54,978 nucleotides of DNA, taken from contig CALKYE010000248.1 of NCBI GenBank assembly GCA_938003765.1, positions 1 to 54,978 on the forward strand, read 5' to 3'. Each line of letters starts with the position of its first letter. The stretch's first letter is position 1. Below are positions 1 through 10,302 of the stretch, one piece after another. The DNA comes from an uncultured Planctomycetia bacterium (GTDB lineage Bacteria; Planctomycetota; UBA1135; GCA-002686595). The notes under the pieces were generated by a model. The model worked only from the letters and a program-made list of their open reading frames with translations. It was not told where the DNA came from and did not search any database. The translations under genes and the position numbers were made by a program.

Positions 1-64
1 CCTATCGGCGCGCTCGGGACGCACCGTCGCAATCGCTCGCGTCGAGCCCATACTCGTCGCGCCG

Positions 65-874
65 ATGCTCGACACACCCAAGATCGCGCTCTCCATCGCC
101 GGCTCCGATCCTTCGGGAGGCGCAGGCATCCAAGCCGACCTCAAGACCTTCTCCGCCTACGGCGTCTTCGGCGCGTGCGCGATCGCCTCACTCACCGCGC
201 AGAACACGCGCGAGGTGACGGCGATCCACGATCCGCCGCCGGAGTTCCTCGCCGCGCAGCTCGACGCCGTGTTCACCGACCTCGCGGTCGACGCCACCAA
301 GCTGGGGATGCTCTCCAACGCGACGTTGATCGAGCTCGTCGCGAGCAAGCTGACGCAGCATCGCGCGCGCAACGTCGTGCTAGACCCCGTGATGGTGTCC
401 AAGGGCGGGTCGCGCTTGCTCGACCCGGCGGCGGTCGAAGTGCTCCGCGCACGGCTGCTCCCGCTCGCGGAAGTCCTGACGCCCAACCTGCCCGAAGCGG
501 CGGTGCTGCTCGAGTCGAGCGAGGGCGAGGTTCTCGCGGATCTCGAGGGCGCCGGCCGAAGACTGCTGTCGCTCGGCCCCAAGTGCGTCGTGCTCAAGGG
601 CGGCCACGCCGGCGGCGCGCACAGCGATGACCTCGTCTTCGAAGAGGGCGTCGTGGCGCGCTTGCCCGCCAAGCGCACGGCGTCTCGGAACACGCACGGC
701 ACCGGCTGCACGTTTTCAGCGGCCATCGCTGCGGGATTGGCGAAGGGCCGCACGCGCGAACAGGCCGTGATGAGCGCCAAGCGCTACATCAGCGCCGCCA
801 TCGAGGGTTCGCGCGAGTGGAAGCTCGGCGGCGGCCACGGGCCGGTCCACCACTTCCACAAGTGGTGGACGTGA
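65..874 (+). CDS. thiD: Hydroxymethylpyrimidine (phosphate) kinase
   Basis: Phosphorylates HMP and HMP-phosphate in the pyrimidine branch of cytosolic thiamine synthesis. The 269-residue length is normal for ThiD. The N-terminus has the ribokinase-type substrate loop (AGSDPSGGAGIQADLKTF, from about residue 12), and the C-terminal anion hole HGTGCT lies at 211-216, with Cys215 as the conserved ThiD cysteine. The ATG at 65 is the first start consistent with homology, and a -10-like CATACT sits about 10 nt upstream. No other thi gene is in the window, so it looks like a stand-alone gene. It converges with the gene ending at 893. Confidence 0.95.
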   Translation: MLDTPKIALSIAGSDPSGGAGIQADLKTFSAYGVFGACAIASLTAQNTREVTAIHDPPPEFLAAQLDAVFTDLAVDATKLGMLSNATLIELVASKLTQHRARNVVLDPVMVSKGGSRLLDPAAVEVLRARLLPLAEVLTPNLPEAAVLLESSEGEVLADLEGAGRRLLSLGPKCVVLKGGHAGGAHSDDLVFEEGVVARLPAKRTASRNTHGTGCTFSAAIAAGLAKGRTREQAVMSAKRYISAAIEGSREWKLGGGHGPVHHFHKWWT

Positions 875-892
875 GCGCGCCACGCTTCGTCG

Positions 893-1639
893 TCAGACGT
901 CCGTGTTGACGCGCGCCGCGGAAACAGCGCGCGGCTCGCAGCACGAGCGAGGAGCGGCGCCGAACGCGCCGAGGAACGCGTCGTTGTGGCCCGAGCGCTC
1001 GAAGGCGTCCCCCAGACGCGCTTCGCGCCACGCGAAGTGGCTCGTCGCAGCCACCAGCGGCGTCTCGAGCGACTGGAAGGGCTCGTACCAGACGTTGTAG
1101 GGCATCTTGCAGCACTCGCGGTCCGGCATCGCCGAACCGCACAGCTCGAACGCCTCCCCCGCCTTGATGCGGAAGTGCTCACCATCGCTCGCGACGTCGA
1201 CGGGAACGTTCTCGACCGCGAGCACCGCGCCCAGCTCCGACCCGTGCGTTTCGCGCAGCCAGCGCACGGCCGCTTCGCGCTGTGCGGGTTGCGCGAGCGC
1301 GTCGACATAGATCACGCACTGCCGCGCGCCGTCGTTCGCCAGATTCTCGCTGGCGCCGAGCGCCGCCGCGATCTCGACGCCGGCCAGCGTCACGCCGTGG
1401 TAGATCCCGCCGTCGAGCCGCCAGGCCAACACCGCGCGCTCGCCCTGCGTGGTCAACTCGCCGTTGTAGTGGCACGCGCCGCCGTACACGGATGCGTTGC
1501 GGGCCTCGACGTAGGCGCCGAACGGCGCGACGTCGGCGACACCGGGCTCGGGGCTCAGGCCGCAATCGGAGCCGCAGCACAGGAACTTGGCGCCGAGCGC
1601 GCCGCTCAGGGCCAGCGAGAGAACGAGGAGGGTCTTCAT
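893..1639 (-). CDS. Secreted DUF1326-like protein
   Basis: A 248-residue protein with an N-terminal signal peptide (MKTLLVLSLALSGALGA) followed by a Cys-rich mature start. The body resembles DUF1326 proteins as I remember them: GAYVEARNASVYGGACHYNGE near the start, then a glycine-rich GVTLAG stretch and a later FRIKAGEAFELCG region. The biochemical role of this family is not established. A longer upstream open frame exists, but only the ATG at 1639 gives a signal peptide. It lies 110 bp downstream of the molybdenum hydroxylase operon on the same strand, so it may be co-transcribed. Family assignment is from memory of the pattern. Confidence 0.7.
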   Translation of the reverse strand: MKTLLVLSLALSGALGAKFLCCGSDCGLSPEPGVADVAPFGAYVEARNASVYGGACHYNGELTTQGERAVLAWRLDGGIYHGVTLAGVEIAAALGASENLANDGARQCVIYVDALAQPAQREAAVRWLRETHGSELGAVLAVENVPVDVASDGEHFRIKAGEAFELCGSAMPDRECCKMPYNVWYEPFQSLETPLVAATSHFAWREARLGDAFERSGHNDAFLGAFGAAPRSCCEPRAVSAARVNTDV

Positions 1640-1749
1640 GGGCGTGTGGCGCTCGCCGCGGTGCGGAGAGCCTCTGAGGTGATCGGCGATCGTCGCGCGG
1701 ATGTCAATCCCAGCGCACTTGGGCGCGCCAGGAACGCGATCCGCTCGCG

Positions 1750-1998
1750 CTAGGCGGAAGGGAACTCGGCAGGCGAGCTGTCGACCAGCGAGCGGAAGCA
1801 ACTCCGGCCGCGGCGGCAGTCGTCGGGCTGGACCGGATCCTTGTCGGGGCCGAGCCGGTCGCTGGTGACGGCGCACCAGCAATCGTTCGACGCGTCCAAG
1901 ACCTCGTCGCTCGTGCGCGGAGGACGGCCGAGCATGTAGTACTTCTTGCTGCGCAGCTCGGCGCAAATCGGGAAGAGTTGTTCGACGCGCTCGTTCAT
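1750..1998 (-). CDS. Small cysteine-containing protein downstream of Mo hydroxylase genes
   Basis: An 82-residue protein without signal peptide or membrane segment. Its five cysteines (C12, C40, C42, C61, C67) are spaced like a small metal- or cluster-binding fold, with conserved-looking pieces around C12 (PICAELR), C40/C42 (DCWC) and C61/C67. It starts 16 bp after the FAD subunit gene ends, in the same direction, which places it as the last gene of the hydroxylase operon. I do not recognise a named family. An accessory role for the molybdenum enzyme, such as maturation, is inferred only from position. Confidence 0.65.
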   Translation of the reverse strand: MNERVEQLFPICAELRSKKYYMLGRPPRTSDEVLDASNDCWCAVTSDRLGPDKDPVQPDDCRRGRSCFRSLVDSSPAEFPSA

Positions 1999-2014
1999 GG
2001 TCGGCAGTTCCTCT

Positions 2015-3016
2015 TCAGTTCGCGAGCTTGCGCAGCGCCTTGGTGATCAAGCCCTGGGTCAGGAGGATCTTGTAGGCGTTGTGCTCGAGCGGCTCGGCGC
2101 CCTCGAGCGCGAGTTTGCCGACGAACTCGGCCGTCTGCGCATCGAGCTTGCGGCCGACCATCGCCTTCTCGGCCTTCTCGCAACGCCACGGGATCGGCGC
2201 CACACCGCCGAGCACCAGCCGCGCGTCGCGGACCTTGTCGCCGTCCATCGACAGTCGCAGCGCCACCGCGGACAGCGCGAAGTCGTAGCTGCCGCGCTCG
2301 CGGAACTTGATGTACGTCGAGCGCCACGGCGCGTCGCTCTGCGCCGGCACGATCACGTGCGTGAGGATCTCTTCGCTCGTCAGCACGTTCTCGCGCAGCA
2401 CGCTGCCCTCCGAGGGCAAGGTGAAGAACTGCTCGAGCGCGACCTGGCGCTCCCCGCGCTTGCCGCGGATCACCGCCTGCGCTTCGAGGGCCACCAACGC
2501 CGGCGCGACGTCGCTGGGGTGGACGATGTACGACGGACCTCCGCCGAGGATCGCGTTGTACTTGTTCAGCCCGCCGTAGGCGAAGCACTCCGAGCCGCCC
2601 TTCTTGATGCACACCGCCTGCTCGTGGCGGTAGTACCAGCAGCGCGGACGCTGACACAGGTTGCCGCCCAGCGTGCCCGCGTTGCGGATCTGCACGCTCG
2701 CCACGGCGCCCGCGGCTTCCGCGAGCAAGGCGAAGCGCTCGCGCAGCGCGCGGTCTTCTTCGATGCGCGCGAGCGTCACGAGCGCTCCGAGTCGCAGCGA
2801 ACCGTCGTCGCGGTGCTCGATCTGGTCGAGCCCGGGGATCGACTTCAGGTTGACGAGCGTCTGCGGCTCGATCAGGTGCTCCTTGAGCTCGCCGAGCAGG
2901 TCCTGTCCGCCGGCCAGGATCTTGACGCGATCGCGCGCCTTGGTGTCGCGCGCGCCGGGCAGCGCTTCGAGCGCGGCGTCCAGCGAAGTGGGTTGGATCA
3001 GTTCGAAGGCCTTCAT
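2015..3016 (-). CDS. Molybdenum hydroxylase FAD / 4Fe-4S subunit (PaoB/YagS-like)
   Basis: A 333-residue FAD-binding subunit of the xanthine dehydrogenase family. It carries the FAD pyrophosphate loop ILAGGQDLLGELK (33-45) and the second FAD motif RNAGTLGGNL (111-120). Four cysteines, C121, C126, C136 and C144, match the extra 4Fe-4S cluster of the periplasmic aldehyde oxidoreductase subunit PaoB, which ordinary xanthine dehydrogenase FAD subunits lack. It should pass electrons from the 2Fe-2S subunit to FAD. It follows the Mo subunit by 21 bp. The substrate cannot be read from the sequence; an aldehyde is the best guess. Confidence 0.88.
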   Translation of the reverse strand: MKAFELIQPTSLDAALEALPGARDTKARDRVKILAGGQDLLGELKEHLIEPQTLVNLKSIPGLDQIEHRDDGSLRLGALVTLARIEEDRALRERFALLAEAAGAVASVQIRNAGTLGGNLCQRPRCWYYRHEQAVCIKKGGSECFAYGGLNKYNAILGGGPSYIVHPSDVAPALVALEAQAVIRGKRGERQVALEQFFTLPSEGSVLRENVLTSEEILTHVIVPAQSDAPWRSTYIKFRERGSYDFALSAVALRLSMDGDKVRDARLVLGGVAPIPWRCEKAEKAMVGRKLDAQTAEFVGKLALEGAEPLEHNAYKILLTQGLITKALRKLAN

Positions 3017-3037
3017 GATCGGTTTCCTCGCGTCTGG

Positions 3038-5326
3038 CTAGCCGCGCTTGGCGCCGCGCAGCGCCATCAACAACTTGTCGCTCGTAAGCGGCATCTCGCG
3101 CAGACGCGCGCCGCACGCGTTCATGATCGCGTTGGCGATCGCGGACTGGCCCGGAACGACGGCGGGCTCGGCCATGCCGATCACGCCCCGTCGATTGTCG
3201 CCGTCGTCGAGCACGGCCTGCACGAGGCCGATCTCCTTGCAGCCGGCGATCTTGTAGTCCTCGAAGTTGGCGTTGAGCACCAGGCCGAGGTCAGGGTCGA
3301 TCACGCGCTCCTCGAACAGCCCGTAGGACAGCGCCTGGATCATTCCGCCGTTGAGCTGACTGCGCGTGGCCATGCGGTTCATCACGAGTCCGCAGTCCTG
3401 GACGCCGACCATGTGCAGCACCTCGATCTCGCCGGTGAGCGTGTCGACGCGGACCTTCGCGGCCTGCGCGCCACCGACGCCGCTCGAGGCGAGATTGCGC
3501 TGCCACTCGCCCTGCGCGGAAATGCCCTTGCCTCCCACCGCCGCGCACGCGTCCTTGAAGCCGATCCAGTTCGAGTCCGGATCGTTCACGTCCTGGATGC
3601 GTCCGCCGACGCAGCGCAGGTTCTCCGGCTTGACGCCGATCAGCGTGCTGACGTGCTCGAACAGCTGTTTGCGCGCGTTCCACGCGGCGTGCTTCACCGC
3701 CGGCGCGAGCGAAGCCGTCGTCGTGCTGCCGCCCGAAGCGTTGGCGGCGCCGTAGGTCGAGCGGCCGATGTGCGGCGTGACCTGCGCGAGGTCGAGGCCG
3801 AACTCCTCGGCCACGATCGCCGCGACGTACGTGCGCGTGCCCGTGCCCAGGTCCTGCGTGCCCGAGTACACCTCGACCGAGCCGTCCGGCAAGAGGCGCA
3901 CCTCGACCTTGCACTCCGGTCGTCCGCCGCCGCCCCAGGTGGCGAGCGCAAAGCCGATGCCGACCTTGAGCTCGCCCTCGCTTCGATCGGGCGCCGTGCG
4001 ATGCGGATGGCTGTTCCAGCCGATCAGGTCGGCGCACAAGCGCAGCTGACGTTCGTAGTCGGCGCGCCGGTCGGGCGGCACGTTGCGCACGCGGAACTCG
4101 AGCGGGTCCATGCCGATCGCGTAGGCGAGGTCGTCCATCAACCCCTCCATCGCGAACGACATCTGCGGATGCCCCGGCGCGCGCATCGCACGCGACGAGT
4201 CCGTGTTGGTCAGCACGCTCTTGACCTGCGCGTAGCTCACGGCGGGTCGATAGATGTAGGGCTGGCGCTGATTCGAGCCGGGACCGACGCCGCCGTGCCG
4301 TTCGACGCGCGCGACGAAGGCGTGCAGCTCGCCGGTCTTCTTCGCGCCCGCCTGCAGAACGTGGACGCCCCCAGCGCGGTTGCCCGCCGCCAGGAACTCG
4401 CTCGCGCGGTCGAACAGCAGGTGCACCGGCCGGCCGAGTTGCTTCGAGAGCTTGCACGCGGCGTCGCCCTCGAGGCCCAGGCCGAACTTGCCGCCGAAAC
4501 CGCCGCCCATGTGCTCGACCACCGCGGTCACTTGCGCGCCCTTGAGGTCGAGCTCGCGCGCCGCGTCGTTGTTCACGGTGAACGTGCCCTGCGTGGACGC
4601 GTACACCGTCGCGCTGTCGCCGCCGCGGTAGTCCACCACCACTCCGTGAGTCTCGAGGCAGGCGTGGTGCTGCACGGGAACGCGCCACGTGCCTTCGACG
4701 ACGGCGTCGCACTCCGCCAGCGCCGCCTCGGCGGCCGCGAGCTCGCCATCGGTCTCGTGCACGCGCACGTTGTCGCGATTCCCCGCGATCTTCGGAGCGT
4801 CGGGCGCCTGCGATTGTTCCGAGGTGACGGCGAAGCGCTGCACGTCGTACTCGACGACGACCGCGCGCACACCGTCTTCGGCGTGCTCGGGAGTGTCAGC
4901 GGCGACCGCGACGATCGGACGTCCGAGCCACTTGACCTCTTCGCCTTCGAGCACGACCGCCGCGAGCACGCCGGGAGTGCCCTGCGCCGGCGCGAGGTCG
5001 ATGCGAACGATCTTGGCCCACGGGTGCGGACAGCGCAGCACCTGCGCGTAGACCATCCCCGGCAGGCGCACGTCGTGCGTGAACACGGCGCGGCCGGTGA
5101 CCTTCTCGGGACCGTCGATGCGGCGCAAGTCGTGGTTGAGGAGCCGCAGGTCCTCGCGCGCTCCCCAGGTGGGACCGTCGCTGCCGGAGTCGATGTCGAC
5201 TTCCTCCCAGACCTCGGTGTCGATGCCGTTCTGAACGCGCACCGACTTGACCCACTTCTTCCCCGGCGCCGCCGGCCGCGGCGGTTGCTCTTCCTGCAGG
5301 ACGAGCGGACGCGGATCGAGCGACAT
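3038..5326 (-). CDS. Molybdenum hydroxylase large (molybdopterin) subunit
   Basis: A 762-residue catalytic subunit of the xanthine dehydrogenase / aldehyde oxidase family. It shows the a/b hammerhead start (RIDGPEKVTGRAVFTHDV), the glycine-rich GGGFGGKFG loop near residues 272-280, RAPGHPQ, and a C-terminal GMAEP motif whose E720 is the expected catalytic glutamate. A longer open frame upstream is spurious. The ATG at 5326 overlaps the TGA of the 2Fe-2S gene (TGATG), so the two are translationally coupled. No signal peptide is visible, so export would have to be in complex with the Tat-dependent small subunit, as for PaoABC. Gene order is small, Mo, FAD, unlike paoA-paoB-paoC. Confidence 0.93.
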   Translation of the reverse strand: MSLDPRPLVLQEEQPPRPAAPGKKWVKSVRVQNGIDTEVWEEVDIDSGSDGPTWGAREDLRLLNHDLRRIDGPEKVTGRAVFTHDVRLPGMVYAQVLRCPHPWAKIVRIDLAPAQGTPGVLAAVVLEGEEVKWLGRPIVAVAADTPEHAEDGVRAVVVEYDVQRFAVTSEQSQAPDAPKIAGNRDNVRVHETDGELAAAEAALAECDAVVEGTWRVPVQHHACLETHGVVVDYRGGDSATVYASTQGTFTVNNDAARELDLKGAQVTAVVEHMGGGFGGKFGLGLEGDAACKLSKQLGRPVHLLFDRASEFLAAGNRAGGVHVLQAGAKKTGELHAFVARVERHGGVGPGSNQRQPYIYRPAVSYAQVKSVLTNTDSSRAMRAPGHPQMSFAMEGLMDDLAYAIGMDPLEFRVRNVPPDRRADYERQLRLCADLIGWNSHPHRTAPDRSEGELKVGIGFALATWGGGGRPECKVEVRLLPDGSVEVYSGTQDLGTGTRTYVAAIVAEEFGLDLAQVTPHIGRSTYGAANASGGSTTTASLAPAVKHAAWNARKQLFEHVSTLIGVKPENLRCVGGRIQDVNDPDSNWIGFKDACAAVGGKGISAQGEWQRNLASSGVGGAQAAKVRVDTLTGEIEVLHMVGVQDCGLVMNRMATRSQLNGGMIQALSYGLFEERVIDPDLGLVLNANFEDYKIAGCKEIGLVQAVLDDGDNRRGVIGMAEPAVVPGQSAIANAIMNACGARLREMPLTSDKLLMALRGAKRG

Positions 5327-5970
5327 CACTTGCCTCCCTTGGCGCGCAGCGCGCGTCCGGCGGCGAGCGCCGCGTCGAACAGGTGCGGGTACGTGCCGCA
5401 GCGGCACAGGTTGCCGGCGCAGGCGTGCTTGATCTCGTCGAGCGTCGCGTCGCTCTTGCGCTCGAGGCAGGCGGTGATCGACATCACGAAGCCCGGAGTG
5501 CAGAAGCCGCACATCGAGCCGTCGTGCTCGCAGATGGCGCGCTGCACCTCGGTGAGCTCGCCGTTGCGCGCGAGGCCTTCGACCGTCGTCACCTTCTTGC
5601 CGATCGCGTCGACCGCGAGCGTCATGCAGGAGTACACCGGCCTGCCGTCCATGTGCACGGTGCACGCGCCGCACGATCCGCGATCGCACACCAGCTTCGC
5701 GCCCGTGAGCGGCGGCGAGCAGTGGTTGCGCAGCGCGTTGAGCAGCGTCGTTCGCGGCTCGACCTTGACCTTCTGCGCGGCGCCGTTGATCGACAGTTCG
5801 ATCTCCAGCGTCCCTTCCAGTCGCGCGGTCGGCGCAGCGGCGGCGCTGCGCGCAGCATCCGCGACCATCGAGCCGGCGGCGAGCGCGCCCGCGCCGCGGA
5901 AGAGATTGCGTCGGGTGAAGGCCGCTCGCACGTCGCCCGCATCCGCGGGCGGAAGTTGATCGTGAGACAA
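5326..5970 (-). CDS. Molybdenum hydroxylase 2Fe-2S subunit with Tat signal
   Basis: A 214-residue electron-transfer subunit. An N-terminal twin-arginine signal (TRRNLFRGAGAL, RR at 20-21) is followed by an alanine-rich hydrophobic stretch. The plant-type 2Fe-2S cluster ligands are C95, C100, C103 and C115, and the second cluster ligands are C154, C157, C189 and C191. The start chosen is TTG at 5970 because AGGAG lies about 6 nt upstream and the Tat signal is then near the N-terminus. An upstream in-frame ATG at 6093 would bury the signal. First gene of the operon, divergent from the universal stress gene. The enzyme is predicted to act in the periplasm. Confidence 0.9.
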   Translation of the reverse strand: MSHDQLPPADAGDVRAAFTRRNLFRGAGALAAGSMVADAARSAAAAPTARLEGTLEIELSINGAAQKVKVEPRTTLLNALRNHCSPPLTGAKLVCDRGSCGACTVHMDGRPVYSCMTLAVDAIGKKVTTVEGLARNGELTEVQRAICEHDGSMCGFCTPGFVMSITACLERKSDATLDEIKHACAGNLCRCGTYPHLFDAALAAGRALRAKGGK

Positions 5971-7008
5971 AGGCGCTCCTCGCGGTCGTTCGAACTCGCG
6001 CGCCACCACAGCGCGCCGGTGCAGGCAGAGTCTACGGACGCTGCTCGCCGGGAAACAGCGTTGCGCTCGCGCTGCTGTCAAGTCGTCCGACATCGGATGG
6101 AAGCGGTGCGGGCCGATGTGCGAGGCTAGTGAGCATGAGCCCCGTGGAACGAACGATCGTCGTCGGCGTGGACGCCCTCGACCACTCCGATCAGGCTGTG
6201 ATCGCCGCCTTCGCGCTCGCGCCGCGACTGGGCGCGTCGGTCGCTCTGGTGCACGCCACTGAAGTCGACAACGACATGTGGCTGCAAATCGACCCCGTCG
6301 GGGTCCAGCGCGCCAAGGACGCCGCCGCGCGCCGTTTGGAGGCTGCGTTGGCCAAGGCCGGTCTGGTCGGACTGGACGTGGCGCGCAGCCTGCGCGTCGT
6401 GCCCGGCGAGCCCACGCACGCGCTGCTCGAGCACGCGCGCGAGAGCGATGCGGAGCTGATCGTGCTCGGAGCGCATCGACGCAGCGCACCGATCGACTTC
6501 GGAGACGTGCCCCGCGCCGTGATCGCGCGCGCGCAGTGTCCGGTGCTCGTGCAAGTCGGCGACCCGCGCCCGGTGAAGCGCATCTTGTGCGCGATCGACC
6601 TCGGACCCGGCGCGCTGTCCGTGCTCACGCTGGCGCGCGACTGGGCGCTCGCGCACGGCGCCGAACTCACCACGCTGCACGCGTTCGTGCGGCCGCAGTT
6701 GGGCTTCCTCCTGGGCTACCCCGTGCCGTTCCCCGCCGCGATGGTCGACACCGCGCGCGAGGCCGAAGAGCGCGAGTTCCGCCGCCTGCTCGAGCCCTTC
6801 GACTGGCGCGGCGTCTTGCACCGCGAGGTGTTCTACGAGGCGGATCCCGCCAGCGATCTGATCACCGAGCAGGACGGCTACGACCTGGTCGTGCTCGGCA
6901 CGCACGGACGGCGCGGCCTGGAGAGCGTGCTGGTCGGCAGCGTGGCGAGCGCGGTGCTCCGCGGCGCGCGCAGGCCGGTGCTGGTCCTGCGCACGCGCGC
7001 GGATGCGG

Positions 7009-8940
<1,932 letters not shown>

Positions 8941-8972
8941 GGCTTGTTCACCGCGCCGGAATAGAAATGGGC

Positions 8973-9003
8973 GCGGGGGCGCGAAAGATAGTCGCACCCC
9001 CGC
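8973..9003 (-). promoter_or_regulatory. 12-bp-arm inverted repeat upstream of htpG
   Basis: On the minus strand the arms read GCGGGGGTGCGA and TCGCGCCCCCGC, separated by 7 nt, with a single G-T wobble among 12 pairs. A -10-like TCTATT lies at 8965-8960, so the repeat covers where the -35 box of htpG would be. It could be a repressor operator for a heat-shock gene, a 5'-UTR structure if transcription starts further upstream, or a terminator for the gene that ends at 9074. It is not CIRCE. There is no U-tract directly after it, which argues mildly against a classical terminator. Confidence 0.6.
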
Positions 9004-9073
9004 CGCTCTTGAAGGCGCACAGCGCCCCGCGTCTGGACTGTCTCCGCGCGCCGAATCAGCGCGCGCCTGAGCG

Positions 9074-10300
9074 TCAACGTCGCTGGCCGCCCGCTCGACC
9101 GCCGCGCTTGGGCGGTTCGATGACGTCGGTCACGTTGGCGCCGTCGCTGAACTCGATCTGGATCTCGAGCGGACCGCTGTAGCGGCCGATCTGCTGCATG
9201 GGCAGCGTGCCGCGGCCGTCGAACAGCGTCTTGGAGACCGTGCTCACGAAGGCCTCGTTGCCCGTCAGCTCGAACGAGTGCGCGCGCCCGGCCGCCACGT
9301 CCCAGCGCAACGTCGCGCGCCCCAGGAAGGTGAAGTCCAACTGCATCGCATCGACGCGCGCCGGCTCGCGCCGCTCGCCTTCGGGCATCGCCGTCACGTA
9401 CAGCAGCTTGCGGTCGGCGCTGCTGGCGAGGTTGAGCTCGAACTCGACCTCGGCGACGTCGAGCGACTTGGCGGCGTCGCCTTCGCCGACCTTGATGCTC
9501 TTGCGGCCGCGGTAGGTCGCGTTGACCGAGCCCAGCAGTTCGGGCCCCAACGCATCGGCGAAATCTCCGCCGACTCCGATCTCGACCAGCCGGCCGAAGA
9601 GCTTGTCGGTCTGCGGCGTGATCTTGTGGTTGCCGCCCGGCGCCAGCACCGCGCGCAGCGCCTCGGGAGGCACGCTCCAGTTCGCGCCCGGCGCCACGGG
9701 ACCCGCCGGCAACAGCCCGCTCAGCTCGAACTCGCCGCGGAGCGCGTCGAGCCAGTGCTCGTCACCGTCCCACTCGACGTAGCAGCGCGTCCAGTCGGAC
9801 AAGCGCTCGACCCACGTGTAGCGAACCTTGTAGCGCCGCAGCGGGCTCGCGCCGGGCGCCGTTTCCGTCAGCACCTGTCCATTGGTGCGCGTGACGTTGG
9901 CCTTGCCGTTGATCGTGCAATCGCGGATCTGGCGCGTGAACTCGAGCGGCTTGCCGTCGGCGACCTTGACGTACTCGTCGAGGAACTCGACGCGCTGCGA
10001 GCACGAGATCCAGCCGGCCGTGCCATCGGAGACGTAGGGCAGGTCGCCGTGGATCATGCCGCTGTCGTCGATGCGCAGTTCGTGGCGCGCGCGGAACTCC
10101 TTGAGCACGCGGACGCCCGGCGCTACCGAGAACTGCAGGCGCTGTTCGCCGCTGGCCTGCGCCGTGGCCGGACCGGCGAGGGTGAGCGCGACGCTCGCGA
10201 TCGAGCAGGACCAGAGCGCGCGCGCCGCCAACGAACGCCGAGCGGCGCCGGCGCGGACGTTCGCGCTCGTCATCGAACTCGAAGTGAGGTGTGTGGTCAT
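9074..10300 (-). CDS. Secreted protein of unknown function
   Basis: A 408-residue protein with an N-terminal signal peptide (hydrophobic LWSCSIASVALTLAGPATA after an arginine-rich start, cleavage near AQA). The rest is beta-rich in appearance, with no transmembrane segment and no motif I recognise, ending in a basic glycine-rich tail (PPKRGGRAGGQRR). Start: ATG at 10300, 2 bp after the MORN gene's stop. A GTG at 10306 overlapping that stop would add two residues. It is clearly co-transcribed with the MORN-repeat gene upstream. A surface or periplasmic role is inferred. Confidence 0.75.
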   Translation of the reverse strand: MTTHLTSSSMTSANVRAGAARRSLAARALWSCSIASVALTLAGPATAQASGEQRLQFSVAPGVRVLKEFRARHELRIDDSGMIHGDLPYVSDGTAGWISCSQRVEFLDEYVKVADGKPLEFTRQIRDCTINGKANVTRTNGQVLTETAPGASPLRRYKVRYTWVERLSDWTRCYVEWDGDEHWLDALRGEFELSGLLPAGPVAPGANWSVPPEALRAVLAPGGNHKITPQTDKLFGRLVEIGVGGDFADALGPELLGSVNATYRGRKSIKVGEGDAAKSLDVAEVEFELNLASSADRKLLYVTAMPEGERREPARVDAMQLDFTFLGRATLRWDVAAGRAHSFELTGNEAFVSTVSKTLFDGRGTLPMQQIGRYSGPLEIQIEFSDGANVTDVIEPPKRGGRAGGQRR

Positions 10301-10302
10301 CG

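Noticed and set aside
1..64. A gene fragment at the left edge
   Set aside because: The 64 bases before thiD show no frame with recognisable coding content; they probably hold only the thiD promoter.
1946..5959. A 1337-codon open frame on the plus strand
   Set aside because: It is antisense to three clear molybdenum-hydroxylase genes and its translation is Arg/His/Ala-rich low-complexity, as expected for a GC-rich shadow frame.
8973..9003. CIRCE element (HrcA operator) before htpG
   Set aside because: The arms do not resemble TTAGCACTC/GAGTGCTAA and the spacer is 7, not 9.
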